In this document: positions 25,431 through 27,500 of the stretch, piece after piece
How positions within the stretch are numbered: position 1 is the first letter of the stretch
Layout of the letters: every line of letters begins with the position of its first letter
NCBI GenBank assembly: GCA_030141605.1
Contig: JAQGDQ010000699.1
Location: 1-27,500 of the forward strand
Reading direction: 5' to 3'
DNA length: 27,500 nucleotides
Source: Tubiluchus corallicola
Taxonomy: Eukaryota; Priapulida; Priapulimorpha; Priapulimorphida; Tubiluchidae
Program-made: the position numbers and the translations under genes
Notes under the pieces: model-generated
The model's input: the letters and a program-made list of their open reading frames with translations, nothing else
What the model was told of the DNA's origin: nothing
Database searches by the model: none

Positions 25431-26608
25431 TTCATCATCATCATCAACAGCAACAACAACAATAAAATAAACCAGGATCTTCTCCTTTTGTTTATTCAAA
25501 TATTAAGTGCTCAACACCAAGACCTCATTCTTATTACACATCACATCACATAATCCAATGCTAGAATTATTTTTTTAAGGCTTACACACCAAAACTCTTG
25601 CAACAGGTGTTAAGATTGTTAAATAATTTCTAAATTCAAATTTCAGGGCCGCTCAGGAATAAGCTTTGCCACTATAGGTGCCCCGCTTAGTGGAATTTGT
25701 TCAATTACTCCAAATGAAGGCGTGAACGGAGTAACCGAGTTTGAGGTCCTCACAGGGAACTGGGACACCACCCCAACTACTGTAAAAGTTTTGTGTAAGA
25801 AATACTTAGATAGATATTGAACATTTTGGAATTTCATAAATTATAATAAAACTACAGAGCATCTCAGGTGTCGATTCATTATCCTTTAGAAGAGCAGACT
25901 GAAACGATACTAAAAATTTACCAATTTACAATGAGAAATATTACTATTTATAGTAATATTTGTGATGATCGTGATGATGAGCCCAATGCTGGCGATGATG
26001 TTGGCAAAGACAACAATTATAAATATGGTTGTGCAATAATTATTTGATGATGATTATGATGACGACGACGACGACGACGACAACGACGATGACGATGATG
26101 ATGATGACGATGATGGTGGTGGTGATGATGGTGAAAATGATGGTGGCAGTGATGATAGCGATGACAACAGTGGTGGTTCTCATTATGCGTATGATATTGA
26201 AGAGATATGAGATCGTTGACAGTTTTTTAATATGAAACTTCTGCATATTTGAAAATATTGTGTCCCTAAAATTTTAAGTTCTTTCAAGACCCTAATGGTG
26301 AGAGAGGCTAAATTAACGCTAAACTATTTACTCATCGATTTCTCTGCGTCTTGATAGAATGTTATGTGGCTAATTTAAGATGAATTACAACTTCCTAATG
26401 AATTTTTTTCTTGACAGATCACCACTTAAATGAAACTGAGATGATAAGAATGCTGACATCTTGTGTCGGAACTTCCTGTGTTGAGTCGCCGATAAGAACT
26501 TACCTTCCACAAGGTTTAGAAAATTCCGATTATTACTACAACGTGTTTGTGCAAGTTCTTAATCAATATGGAGTTCCCTCTGAATTGACTCACTGTGGAA
26601 CTGTAAAG
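3..26608 (+). CDS. Partial polycystin-1/REJ-like receptor gene (16 exons, both ends outside window)
   Basis: Sixteen exons join to 2,526 codons with no stop: 3-122, 3212-3887, 4772-9055, 12265-12456, 13858-14093, 14404-14557, 15574-15689, 15811-16093, 16871-17025, 18452-18730, 19239-19454, 19793-19926, 20252-20485, 22217-22386, 25657-25794 and 26418-26608. All introns are GT-AG and all phases match. Seen in the protein: repeated PKD-type signatures (aromatic-x-Tyr-x-Tyr, then Gly-x-Tyr-x-Val-x-Val), many Asn-X-Ser/Thr sites, and from residue ~2065 a REJ-like pattern (G-L-Y-R-I, an S-L-L-A-R-V-I-E-G match to the family's P-L-V-A-x-I-x-G, C-S-I-T-P-N-E-G then an N-W segment, and Y-L-P-Q-G-L). 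Known of the family: polycystin-1 and sperm REJ proteins carry PKD repeats, then REJ, GPS, PLAT and transmembrane segments, and act as cell-surface mechano/chemosensors or gamete receptors. Inference: this is the ectodomain of such a receptor. Whether it is a PKD1, PKD1L, PKDREJ or sea-urchin-REJ type cannot be decided without the C-terminus. Confidence 0.85.
180..788 (-). mobile_element. hAT-type MITE, copy 1
   Basis: A 609-bp element in intron 1, flanked by the identical 8-bp direct repeat GTAATAAT (172-179 and 789-796), the target-duplication length of hAT transposons. The ends are inverted repeats: CAGCAGCGGCTCAT on the left and, on the right, the complement of CAGTGGCGGCTCGT. It shares sequence along its length with 22548-23042 in the opposite orientation. 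No transposase ORF is visible, so it is non-autonomous. The strand sign only marks orientation relative to copy 2. Confidence 0.9.
797..1000. other. Intron 1, between MITE and minisatellite
   Basis: AT-rich sequence to the right of the hAT target duplication. No exon, RNA gene or repeat recognised. Confidence 0.5.
1001..1250 (+). repeat. 14-16-bp minisatellite (GGCACAGGAAAAAT)n
   Basis: About sixteen imperfect copies of GGCACAGGAAAAAT with small length changes. It yields low-complexity ORFs in several frames (repeating K-W-H-G-K-N), which are not credible proteins. The complementary array lies at 1966-2170. Confidence 0.92.
1251..1965. other. Intron 1, spacer between the inverted minisatellites
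   Basis: About 715 bp of AT-rich sequence. Short ORFs (for example 1398-1622) have no recognisable motif and no good splice context. Confidence 0.5.
1966..2170 (-). repeat. Inverted minisatellite (ATTTTTCCTGTGCC)n
   Basis: A diverged array of GTGCCATTTTT units, the reverse complement of the 1001-1250 array and about 715 bp away in the same intron. Units are less regular (12-24 bp). Confidence 0.85.
2171..3211. other. Intron 1, 3' part
   Basis: Non-coding by all signs seen. It contains a possible inverted repeat (ACGAAGAGGCAGCCT near 2356 against its complement near 2815-2842) and a 10-bp perfect hairpin at 2679-2710 (GTAGACAATG stem). It ends in the exon 2 acceptor. Confidence 0.5.
3212..3887 (+). 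CDS. Exon 2: Cys-rich segment plus PKD-like modules
   Basis: Acceptor AACAATAG at 3211, donor GTAAAT at 3888, phase 0 in and phase 1 out, 225 codons. The first ~55 residues are Cys-rich (ECRDYC, NDCSGC, HFCNEKF, TCGAC), with spacing slightly like a ShKT or other small disulphide module. After this the sequence is PKD-like: F-H-T-Y then Y-T-V-T-A-T-A-T, the F/G-strand signature of PKD domains, and the next module begins at I-S-V-I-S-L-S-P-E. There are N-glycosylation sites at NYT and NIS. The Cys-rich assignment is tentative; the PKD-like reading is fairly secure. Confidence 0.82.
4034..4080 (+). repeat. (GGAT)n simple repeat
   Basis: A tract of GGATGGATGGATGGATGAAT repeats followed by GATCGATCGATTCGATG. 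It immediately precedes the fold-back element in intron 2. Confidence 0.93.
4085..4421. mobile_element. Fold-back (long inverted repeat) element with (TA)n core
   Basis: Arms of ~105 bp (4085-4192 and 4320-4421) are inverted copies. They share ATAAGACTCGAGGC ends, CGAAAGG, GATCTAATGTC-like and CTCGTTGATG...TTTATTTTTC blocks. The loop includes a (TA)n run at about 4292-4320. It sits in intron 2 just after a GGAT simple repeat. There is no ORF, and it is consistent with a palindromic MITE of unknown superfamily. Confidence 0.8.
4422..4771. other. Intron 2, 3' part
   Basis: AT-rich spacer with no recognised feature other than the branch/polypyrimidine region and TTTTGCAG acceptor of exon 3. Confidence 0.5.
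4772..9055 (+). CDS. Exon 3: giant exon with four 305-residue Ig/PKD-like repeats
   Basis: Acceptor TTTTGCAG at 4771, donor CAG|GTAAAG at 9055/9056, phase 1 in and out, 4,284 bp. It encodes ~1,428 residues: a short PKD end, four tandem 305-residue units starting at 4930, 5845, 6760 and 7675, then ~155 unique residues. Each unit appears to hold three beta-sandwich modules: one around NCSWDLG...YSDAGDYNITV, a middle Ig-like one around NVSWSIQSG...FVLTIDG, and one around VICDYGDN...HTYTSLGEFTIEV. The HTY...G-x-Y/F-x-I-x-V signature marks PKD folds, and NXS/T sites are dense. Vertebrate PKD1 also puts most of its PKD repeats in one very large exon (exon 15), so the architecture agrees. Minus-strand ORFs here are shadows of the repeats. 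Confidence 0.9.
4930..8589 (+). repeat. Four tandem 915-bp coding repeats within exon 3
   Basis: Unit starts (the ATGGAACGCTTAGG motif) are at 4930, 5845, 6760 and 7675, exactly 915 bp apart, so the period is 305 codons and the frame is kept. By eye units 1 and 2 differ at only about 20 of 305 residues. Unit 4 diverges in its last ~70 codons (from about 8380) and then leads into unique sequence. The array lies wholly inside one exon and needs no splice sites, which indicates tandem duplication by unequal exchange rather than exon shuffling. Confidence 0.97.
9185..9767 (+). mobile_element. TTAA-flanked MITE family, copy A
   Basis: A 583-bp element bounded by TTAA on both sides. It is homologous along most of its length to 21329-21907 (shared blocks such as GGCACTAG, GCCTGCAT, CGGAAA, CATTGC, CTTCAATTTTCG, TCATCAA and AGTTGG). 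Inverted ends resemble TTAAAGGAAAAC. TTAA boundaries are the target site of piggyBac-type elements, but the superfamily is not proven. It abuts the LINE remnant at its right end. Confidence 0.8.
9770..11440 (-). mobile_element. Degenerate antisense LINE (CR1/L2/Rex1-like endonuclease plus RT start)
   Basis: Translating the minus strand across several frames gives the ordered landmarks of a non-LTR retrotransposon ORF2. There is a basic RKRGKRAG (around 11420), then LPIATLGNVR...KNLDKFR and VIGLTVTW (the N-V-R-S-L and T-E-T-W endonuclease motifs, around 11260-11380). Next come IFYLPPGGN and IYIVFGDANSSD (the Y-x-P-P and G-D-F-N motifs, around 10910-11030). The connector LWHDEESLNNLNA, FTSWSIF follows (around 10650-10720). 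Last is LLRNVKTQKAF then RTLKYC and YYQSVALRP (RT K-V-N-x-x-K-A and D-Y-R-P-V-A-L, around 9870-10130). Stops and frameshifts are frequent, the catalytic YADD is absent, and the copy is cut at the MITE boundary near 9767. It is dead. Confidence 0.8.
11441..12264. other. Intron 3, 3' part
   Basis: It follows the 5' end of the antisense LINE remnant. ORF 11514-11810 and the overlapping minus-strand ORFs near 11910-12129 show no family motif. It may include more unrecognised LINE 5' sequence. It ends at the exon 4 acceptor. Confidence 0.45.
12265..12456 (+). CDS. Exon 4: PKD-like module
   Basis: Acceptor TTTTAACAG at 12264, donor GTACTC at 12457, 192 bp, phase 1 in and out. It opens with Asp completed across the junction and continues LQFPVLFQYTYATAV...IKCTLYNSV, the F/G-strand pattern that completes the PKD domain begun at the end of exon 3, then starts the next module. 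It is the first short exon after a 3.2-kb transposon-filled intron. Confidence 0.85.
12457..12850. other. Intron 4, 5' part
   Basis: Contains a short duplicated phrase, ACCAAATTTTATTATGTCCT, in tandem (12530-12570). Otherwise nothing recognised. Confidence 0.5.
12851..13740 (+). repeat. 53-bp minisatellite, about 17 units
   Basis: The unit begins CTACGACTCTTTGAACTTGC, followed by a CT-rich stretch and ACTCATTACTCGCAA. The first units start at 12851 and 12904. Units vary at a few positions (Tyr-rich spacer; TCGCAA versus ACGCAA), some have a 1-bp insertion (TTTGACACTTG), and one near 13675 lacks ~15 bp. It lies in intron 4 and ends 117 bp before exon 5. Confidence 0.97.
13858..14093 (+). CDS. 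Exon 5: PKD-like module
   Basis: Acceptor GTTTCAG at 13857, donor GTAAAT at 14094, 236 bp, phase 1 in and 0 out. The peptide shows a full PKD core: I-S-F-E-I-S-F, then Y-L-M-D-W-Q-D-G (the family's W-x-F/D-G-D/G position), then F-E-H-N-Y and V-A-T-M-Y-V-E-N. It lies directly after the 53-bp minisatellite. Confidence 0.85.
14404..14557 (+). CDS. Exon 6: PKD-like linker module
   Basis: Acceptor CATTTTAG at 14403, donor GTAACA at 14558, 154 bp, phase 0 in and 1 out. It encodes V-V-I-Y-E-P-V-S-L followed by an aromatic- and Pro-rich stretch (MYWPVLPVG, HPFFGDG) and V-C-F-Y-I-E-K-T. The opening resembles the inter-PKD strand leading into a new module. Domain identity is weak; the frame and splice fit are the main support. 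Confidence 0.78.
14558..15039. other. Intron 6, 5' part
   Basis: Anonymous AT-rich sequence leading into the AGGTCA-bearing repeat. No coding signal. Its right side (about 14930-15040) may be the diverged edge of the same repeat. Confidence 0.45.
15040..15375 (+). repeat. ~144-bp direct repeat with AGGTCA motifs
   Basis: Two and a fraction diverged units. GGCCGCC-AATGCA (15062) and GGCCGCC-GGTGCA (15350) are 288 bp apart, with an intermediate unit whose GTCAAAATAACTAAACTAG matches GTCAAAATAAATGAACTAG. Each junction carries AAGGTCAT...AGGTCAAGGTCATTC. It is probably part of a dispersed invertebrate repeat. Intron 6. Confidence 0.75.
15574..15689 (+). CDS. Exon 7: short ectodomain exon
   Basis: Acceptor CATTTAG at 15573, donor GTACGT at 15690, 116 bp, phase 1 in and 0 out. 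It encodes about 39 residues, with NDT and NET glycosylation sites and a YDWFCYKF core that resembles the F-strand of an Ig/PKD fold. It is separated from exon 8 by a 121-bp intron, the shortest in the gene here. Confidence 0.78.
15811..16093 (+). CDS. Exon 8: PKD-like segment
   Basis: Acceptor CTTGTTAG at 15810, donor GTATTG at 16094, 283 bp, phase 0 in and 1 out. The start completes a module (LRIVAYSPDGTMSLLSLSIEL). The next begins V-P-V-E-T-F-S-C and carries paired cysteines (FNCSVKV, QMCMRV, AYCITHF). An internal CAG|GTACCA at 15892 could act as an alternative donor but is not needed, because the frame stays open. Confidence 0.82.
16094..16870. other. Intron 8
   Basis: Holds a short (TA)n at about 16264 and the pentanucleotide tract. 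The remaining ~550 bp shows nothing recognisable. Confidence 0.5.
16383..16512 (+). repeat. Pentanucleotide (TGTCR)n tract
   Basis: An alternating TGTCG/TGTCA array with some TATCA and TGTTG variants, grading into TATCAT-like sequence on both sides. It lies in intron 8. Small Cys/Val/Ser-rich ORFs over it are artefacts. Confidence 0.95.
16871..17025 (+). CDS. Exon 9: last PKD-like module, leading into REJ
   Basis: Acceptor TTATTTTCAG at 16870, donor GTGAGT at 17026, 155 bp, phase 1 in and 0 out. The sequence QFSHIYPRNGDYKMVAEVSN is the canonical PKD end (F-x-H-x-Y ... G-x-Y-x-V-x-V-x-A-x-N pattern). It finishes with T-V-K-C-G-Y-P-E, which reads into exon 10 as C-G-Y-P-E-V-S-I, typical of the PKD-to-REJ boundary. 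Confidence 0.87.
17026..18451. other. Intron 9
   Basis: About 1.4 kb with no convincing coding signal. The last part (18338-18405) contains iterated short motifs (CGTTAAAACGAAACGTCGC, AAATGAAACGGTGTTAAGTG) like the termini of pogo/Tigger-type DNA transposons. Assignment uncertain. Confidence 0.5.
18452..18730 (+). CDS. Exon 10: start of REJ region
   Basis: Acceptor ACATTTAG at 18451, donor GTGAGT at 18731, 279 bp, phase 0 in and out. Visible REJ-like pattern: V-S-I-W, hydrophobic ILVAVISVTC, a lone W in KSWSVFEL, N-K-T-H-L-G-I, then the LKPGLYRIAAK motif that matches the family's L-x-x-G-x-Y-x-L/I. In REJ proteins this is the first fibronectin/Ig-like subdomain of the module. Confidence 0.87.
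18731..19238. other. Intron 10
   Basis: 508 bp, AT-rich, nothing recognised except the splice sites. Confidence 0.5.
19239..19454 (+). CDS. Exon 11: REJ region
   Basis: Acceptor TCATTGCAG at 19238, 216 bp, phase 0 in and out. The peptide AYIRINEASLLARVIEG corresponds to the REJ family's characteristic strand (P-L-V-A-x-I-x-G), followed by SSLLLNPGHFSVDLG at the position of the L-x-L-D-x-S-x-S-x-D-P motif. The donor (CAG|GTTATA) is weak but required: it gives an open junction into exon 12. Confidence 0.84.
19455..19792. other. Intron 11
   Basis: 338 bp. GATTAGATT-like short repetition at 19503-19550. No other feature. Confidence 0.5.
19793..19926 (+). CDS. Exon 12: REJ region
   Basis: Acceptor TCATTTTAG at 19792, donor GTTTAT at 19927 (weak), 134 bp, phase 0 in and 2 out. 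The FYYYCFNIY core aligns with the conserved Y-x-W-x-C position of REJ, with Phe/Asn in place of the usual Trp context. Reading past the donor meets a stop within five codons, so splicing here is needed. The split Arg codon is completed by exon 13. Confidence 0.8.
19927..20251. other. Intron 12
   Basis: 325 bp, AT-rich, no feature beyond the splice sites. Confidence 0.5.
20252..20485 (+). CDS. Exon 13: REJ region, Cys-rich
   Basis: Acceptor GCTTTCAG at 20251, donor GTAAAT at 20486, 234 bp, phase 2 in and out. Five cysteines (GGCYTYG, RLDCSES, GSCELPL, VFACKKS, LRCGATE) resemble the disulphide-bearing loop after the W-x-C segment in REJ proteins. EYKLIVFACK is the typical strand (Y-x-L-x-V). 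It ends ELTIGIIDMPPLSMSVR, like the family's x-V-x-x-x-P-P-x-V-x-I linker. Confidence 0.84.
20486..21052. other. Intron 13, 5' part
   Basis: Anonymous sequence before the 30-bp repeat and MITE copy B. No coding signal on either strand apart from the repeat-driven minus ORF that begins at 20982. Confidence 0.5.
21053..21140 (+). repeat. 30-bp tandem repeat, three copies
   Basis: Three nearly perfect copies of a 30-bp unit containing GGAATTATCCTGAAAGACGG. It causes a minus-strand ORF (20982-21401) with a repeated SFRIIP peptide. It lies in intron 13, upstream of MITE copy B. Confidence 0.92.
21329..21907 (+). mobile_element. TTAA-flanked MITE family, copy B
   Basis: A 579-bp element in intron 13, same orientation as copy A. 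It begins TTAAAACAAAACCGG and ends TGTTTTCCTTTAA. Alignment with copy A by eye runs end to end, with substitutions and small indels. No ORF of note. Confidence 0.8.
21908..22216. other. Intron 13, 3' part
   Basis: 309 bp between MITE copy B and exon 14. Nothing recognised. Confidence 0.5.
22217..22386 (+). CDS. Exon 14: REJ region
   Basis: Acceptor TTTTTACAG at 22216, donor GTAAGT at 22387, 170 bp, phase 2 in and 1 out. The split Ser codon gives S-C-S-G-H. The peptide SISVGDQLFCNINVFSDN and KVNITLELLENMA fits the next REJ subdomain. The downstream intron holds a hAT-type MITE, a TTAA MITE and a (CAT)n tract. Confidence 0.83.
22548..23042 (+). mobile_element. hAT-type MITE, copy 2
   Basis: A 495-bp element beginning CAGTGGCGGCTCGTGTATAG and ending ACGAGCCGCCACTG, with the same subterminal blocks as copy 1 (GGGGGTG near one end, ATAGGTACTGT near the other) but inverted relative to it. 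The flanking octamers AATTGTAC and TGCGTTAC are not identical, so the target duplication is decayed or an end was rearranged. The element is about 114 bp shorter than copy 1. It lies in intron 14, and small ORFs over it are not genes. Confidence 0.85.
23043..23413. other. Intron 14, between the two MITEs
   Basis: T-rich spacer between hAT copy 2 and TTAA copy C. ORFs are short and without motifs. Confidence 0.5.
23414..23969 (-). mobile_element. TTAA-flanked MITE family, copy C
   Basis: A 556-bp segment in intron 14 with inverted ends TTAAAGGAAATCCGGAT and (complement) TTAAAGGAAAACCGGGC. Its right end, complemented, resembles the left end of copies A and B, including AGTTCAAAAGAA, so it is inverted relative to them. 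The middle is much richer in CpG than A or B and only partly alignable, so it may be a related subfamily. Confidence 0.65.
23970..24782. other. Intron 14, middle
   Basis: Mostly anonymous. The end (24645-24715) has CCGATACC/ATCGATT repetitions related to those inside the adjacent small hAT-like element. Confidence 0.45.
24783..24949. mobile_element. Small hAT-like MITE with CAGTGTTGTT ends
   Basis: The short inverted ends CAGTGTTGTTCCG and (complement) CTAGTGTTGTTACGG bracket ~167 bp rich in CCGATACC/CCGGACCGG-type blocks. YAGTGTTG ends are frequent in hAT elements. No clear 8-bp target duplication is visible. Related CCGATACCAATATCGAT sequence also occurs just upstream at 24645-24715. Confidence 0.45.
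24950..25364. other. Intron 14, before the CAT tract
   Basis: Anonymous sequence with a short GCAGCAGCAGCAG run at about 25152. No coding signal. Confidence 0.5.
25365..25464 (+). repeat. (CAT)n then (CAA)n trinucleotide tract
   Basis: About 26 CAT/TCA units with one CTT interruption, then a short CAGCAACAACAACAA run. In one frame it reads as poly-His then poly-Gln, but it is intronic (intron 14). Confidence 0.97.
25657..25794 (+). CDS. Exon 15: REJ region core
   Basis: The best phase-compatible acceptor is GCTCAG at 25656 (phase 1), giving MAGISFATIGAPLSG across the junction. An AG ten bases earlier (25646) would need a phase-0 donor that exon 14 does not supply. Donor GTAAGA at 25795, phase 1 out. 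GAPLSGICSITPNEG, then FEVLTGNWD, matches the strongly conserved REJ motif P-P-x-G-G-x-C-x-V-x-P-x-x-G followed by F-x-x-x-C-x-x-W. In polycystin-1 it has the same position and spacing. Confidence 0.87.
25795..26417. other. Intron 15
   Basis: Holds the GAY triplet tract. The rest is AT-rich without recognised features. Confidence 0.5.
26045..26180 (+). repeat. (GAY)n trinucleotide tract
   Basis: Mixed GATGAT/GACGAC/GGTGGT triplets within intron 15. Weaker GATGAT sequence extends left to about 25965. Both strands give low-complexity ORFs (poly-Thr/Met, poly-Val/Ile) that are artefacts. Confidence 0.93.
26418..26608 (+). CDS. Exon 16: REJ region (last exon visible)
   Basis: Acceptor CTTGACAG at 26417, donor GTAACT at 26609, 191 bp, phase 1 in and 0 out. 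The split Tyr codon gives VKVLYHH at the REJ 'P-L-x-Y-x-F' position. RTYLPQGLENSDYYYNVFVQV then QYGVPSE matches the conserved L-P-x-G ... V-x-V-x-x-x-G-A strand pair. I could not find the next exon (phase 0) before 27500, so the gene continues to the right. Confidence 0.86.
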
Positions 26609-27100
26609 GTAACTAAGCCTACGTCAAAATTTCAATGTCATTTGCAGCTGATGTGATTTTCACTGATAAGATCTCCGAGAGAAAATTTGGTAGCGAATGA
26701 GTTAATTTTTTAATCTTATACATTTATAAACTGCATCCCTTCTTGCATTCAATGGCAGGAACGTTGATGGCTGTGATGAAGTTATCTTATATCAGTTATG
26801 ATTATCAATCATAATCATGTAAGAATGAGATGCTAAACTGACGTAGGTAGACAGTGGGAGGTGGGAGGCAGTATGGCAGAGCAAACTGCACCGAAAACGT
26901 TTTCACTGACCATGAACTGGCGTTTGTGTAGGATGCGGATGCGGATGCAATTTCAACTGCGGAACACATGCTTCAGAACGGGTGCTTTGAAAACAATATC
27001 AAACGATTTTATCTATTCCGCATCCAGCAGAACGCATTCACATACTACCTGAACGCCACTTAAGAGCGTGCATTTCTACCACCGCAGATTTGAATGCACC

Positions 27101-27102
<2 letters not shown>
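26609..27102. other. Intron after exon 16
   Basis: I looked for a phase-0 REJ continuation exon and found none. The region 26930-27060 has GGATGCGGATGC and weakly inverted GGCGTT...GGATGC blocks, possibly a small repeat. Confidence 0.45.
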
Positions 27103-27138
<36 letters not shown>

Positions 27139-27219
27139 AGATAGAGAGGGAAAGAATGAAAGAGAGAGAGGGGGAGAGCGAGAGAAAGAGAGAGAGAGAG
27201 CGAGAGAGAGACTGAGAGG

Positions 27220-27279
<60 letters not shown>
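27103..27279 (+). repeat. (GA)n dinucleotide tract with interruptions
   Basis: Runs of GAGAGA at both ends with an interrupted middle (GGGAAAG, GGGGGAGAGCG). It lies in the intron after the last visible exon. The minus-strand Ser-Leu repeat ORF is an artefact. Confidence 0.97.
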
Positions 27280-27282
<3 letters not shown>

Positions 27283-27500
27283 ACATGTTTATGCATTGTT
27301 CCTGTGCAGTGTGGATGACACTTTTGCATAAACTGCATGTGACAAAAGCATCGGGCTTATACAGGGAACAGTGCATGTAGGCAAAATTATTGGTAATATT
27401 TAGTGGGCTGCTATAGGTAAGATATAACTAATTCATGTTTAAACATTCGCTATTAACAAAAACAAAATCGTTAACAATGTGACAAACAAACATGGTGCCT

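Noticed and set aside
25244-25465. Poly-His/poly-Gln ORF
   Set aside because: Trinucleotide microsatellite in an intron, with no splice-compatible role.
25647-25656. Alternative acceptor TTTCAG at 25646 for exon 15
   Set aside because: It would require phase 0, but exon 14 ends in phase 1. From 25646 the phase-1 frame hits a stop, whereas the AG at 25656 keeps the frame and the REJ motif.
26029-26246. Low-complexity ORFs on both strands (Thr/Met and Val/Ile runs)
   Set aside because: GAY triplet microsatellite.
27060-27338. 92-codon minus-strand Ser-Leu repeat ORF
   Set aside because: (GA)n microsatellite. No other support.
1-27500. Prokaryotic-type system (operon, CRISPR, phage or defence island)
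   Set aside because: Split genes with GT-AG introns, microsatellites, MITEs and a LINE show this is an animal genome. No direct-repeat/spacer array of CRISPR type is present.

Overview
This window is animal (metazoan) nuclear DNA. One multi-exon gene fills the plus strand, with GT-AG introns and intronic microsatellites, minisatellites, miniature transposons and a decayed LINE. The encoded protein is a large extracellular receptor of the polycystin-1 / receptor-for-egg-jelly (REJ) type: PKD (Ig-like) modules followed by a REJ region. AT-rich introns of about 120 to 3,300 bp and abundant MITEs suggest an invertebrate, probably marine, but nothing visible fixes the phylum. I see no second protein-coding gene, no tRNA or rRNA gene and no CRISPR array.

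I can join 16 coding exons between positions 3 and 26608. Their lengths sum to 7,578 nt (2,526 codons) and every intron phase agrees with its neighbours, so the reading frame stays open throughout. Both gene ends lie outside the window: there is no start codon or signal peptide on the left, and on the right the model stops inside the REJ region, before any GPS/GAIN, PLAT or transmembrane part could appear. Exons 1-2 encode an N-terminal part with a Cys-rich stretch and PKD-like sequence. Exon 3 is a giant 4,284-bp exon carrying four tandem copies of a 915-bp (305-residue) unit of Ig/PKD-like modules. Exons 4-9 are short PKD-like exons. Exons 9/10-16 encode the first ~460 residues of the REJ region.

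The introns hold most of the structural interest. Two inverted copies of one hAT-type MITE lie at 180-788 (with perfect 8-bp target duplications) and 22548-23042. Three copies of a second ~560-580-bp family lie at 9185-9767, 21329-21907 and 23414-23969, each bounded by TTAA. A degenerate antisense LINE (endonuclease, connector and N-terminal reverse transcriptase) fills most of intron 3 and abuts one of those MITEs. There is also a fold-back element (4085-4421), a pair of inverted 14-16-bp minisatellites in intron 1, a 53-bp minisatellite of about 17 units in intron 4, a ~144-bp repeat with AGGTCA motifs in intron 6, and several simple repeats.

I found no evidence of a new multi-gene system. 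The most distinctive features are the near-identical 305-residue repeats inside one exon, with a mosaic pattern suggesting recent unequal exchange or conversion, and the load of small transposons in one gene's introns.
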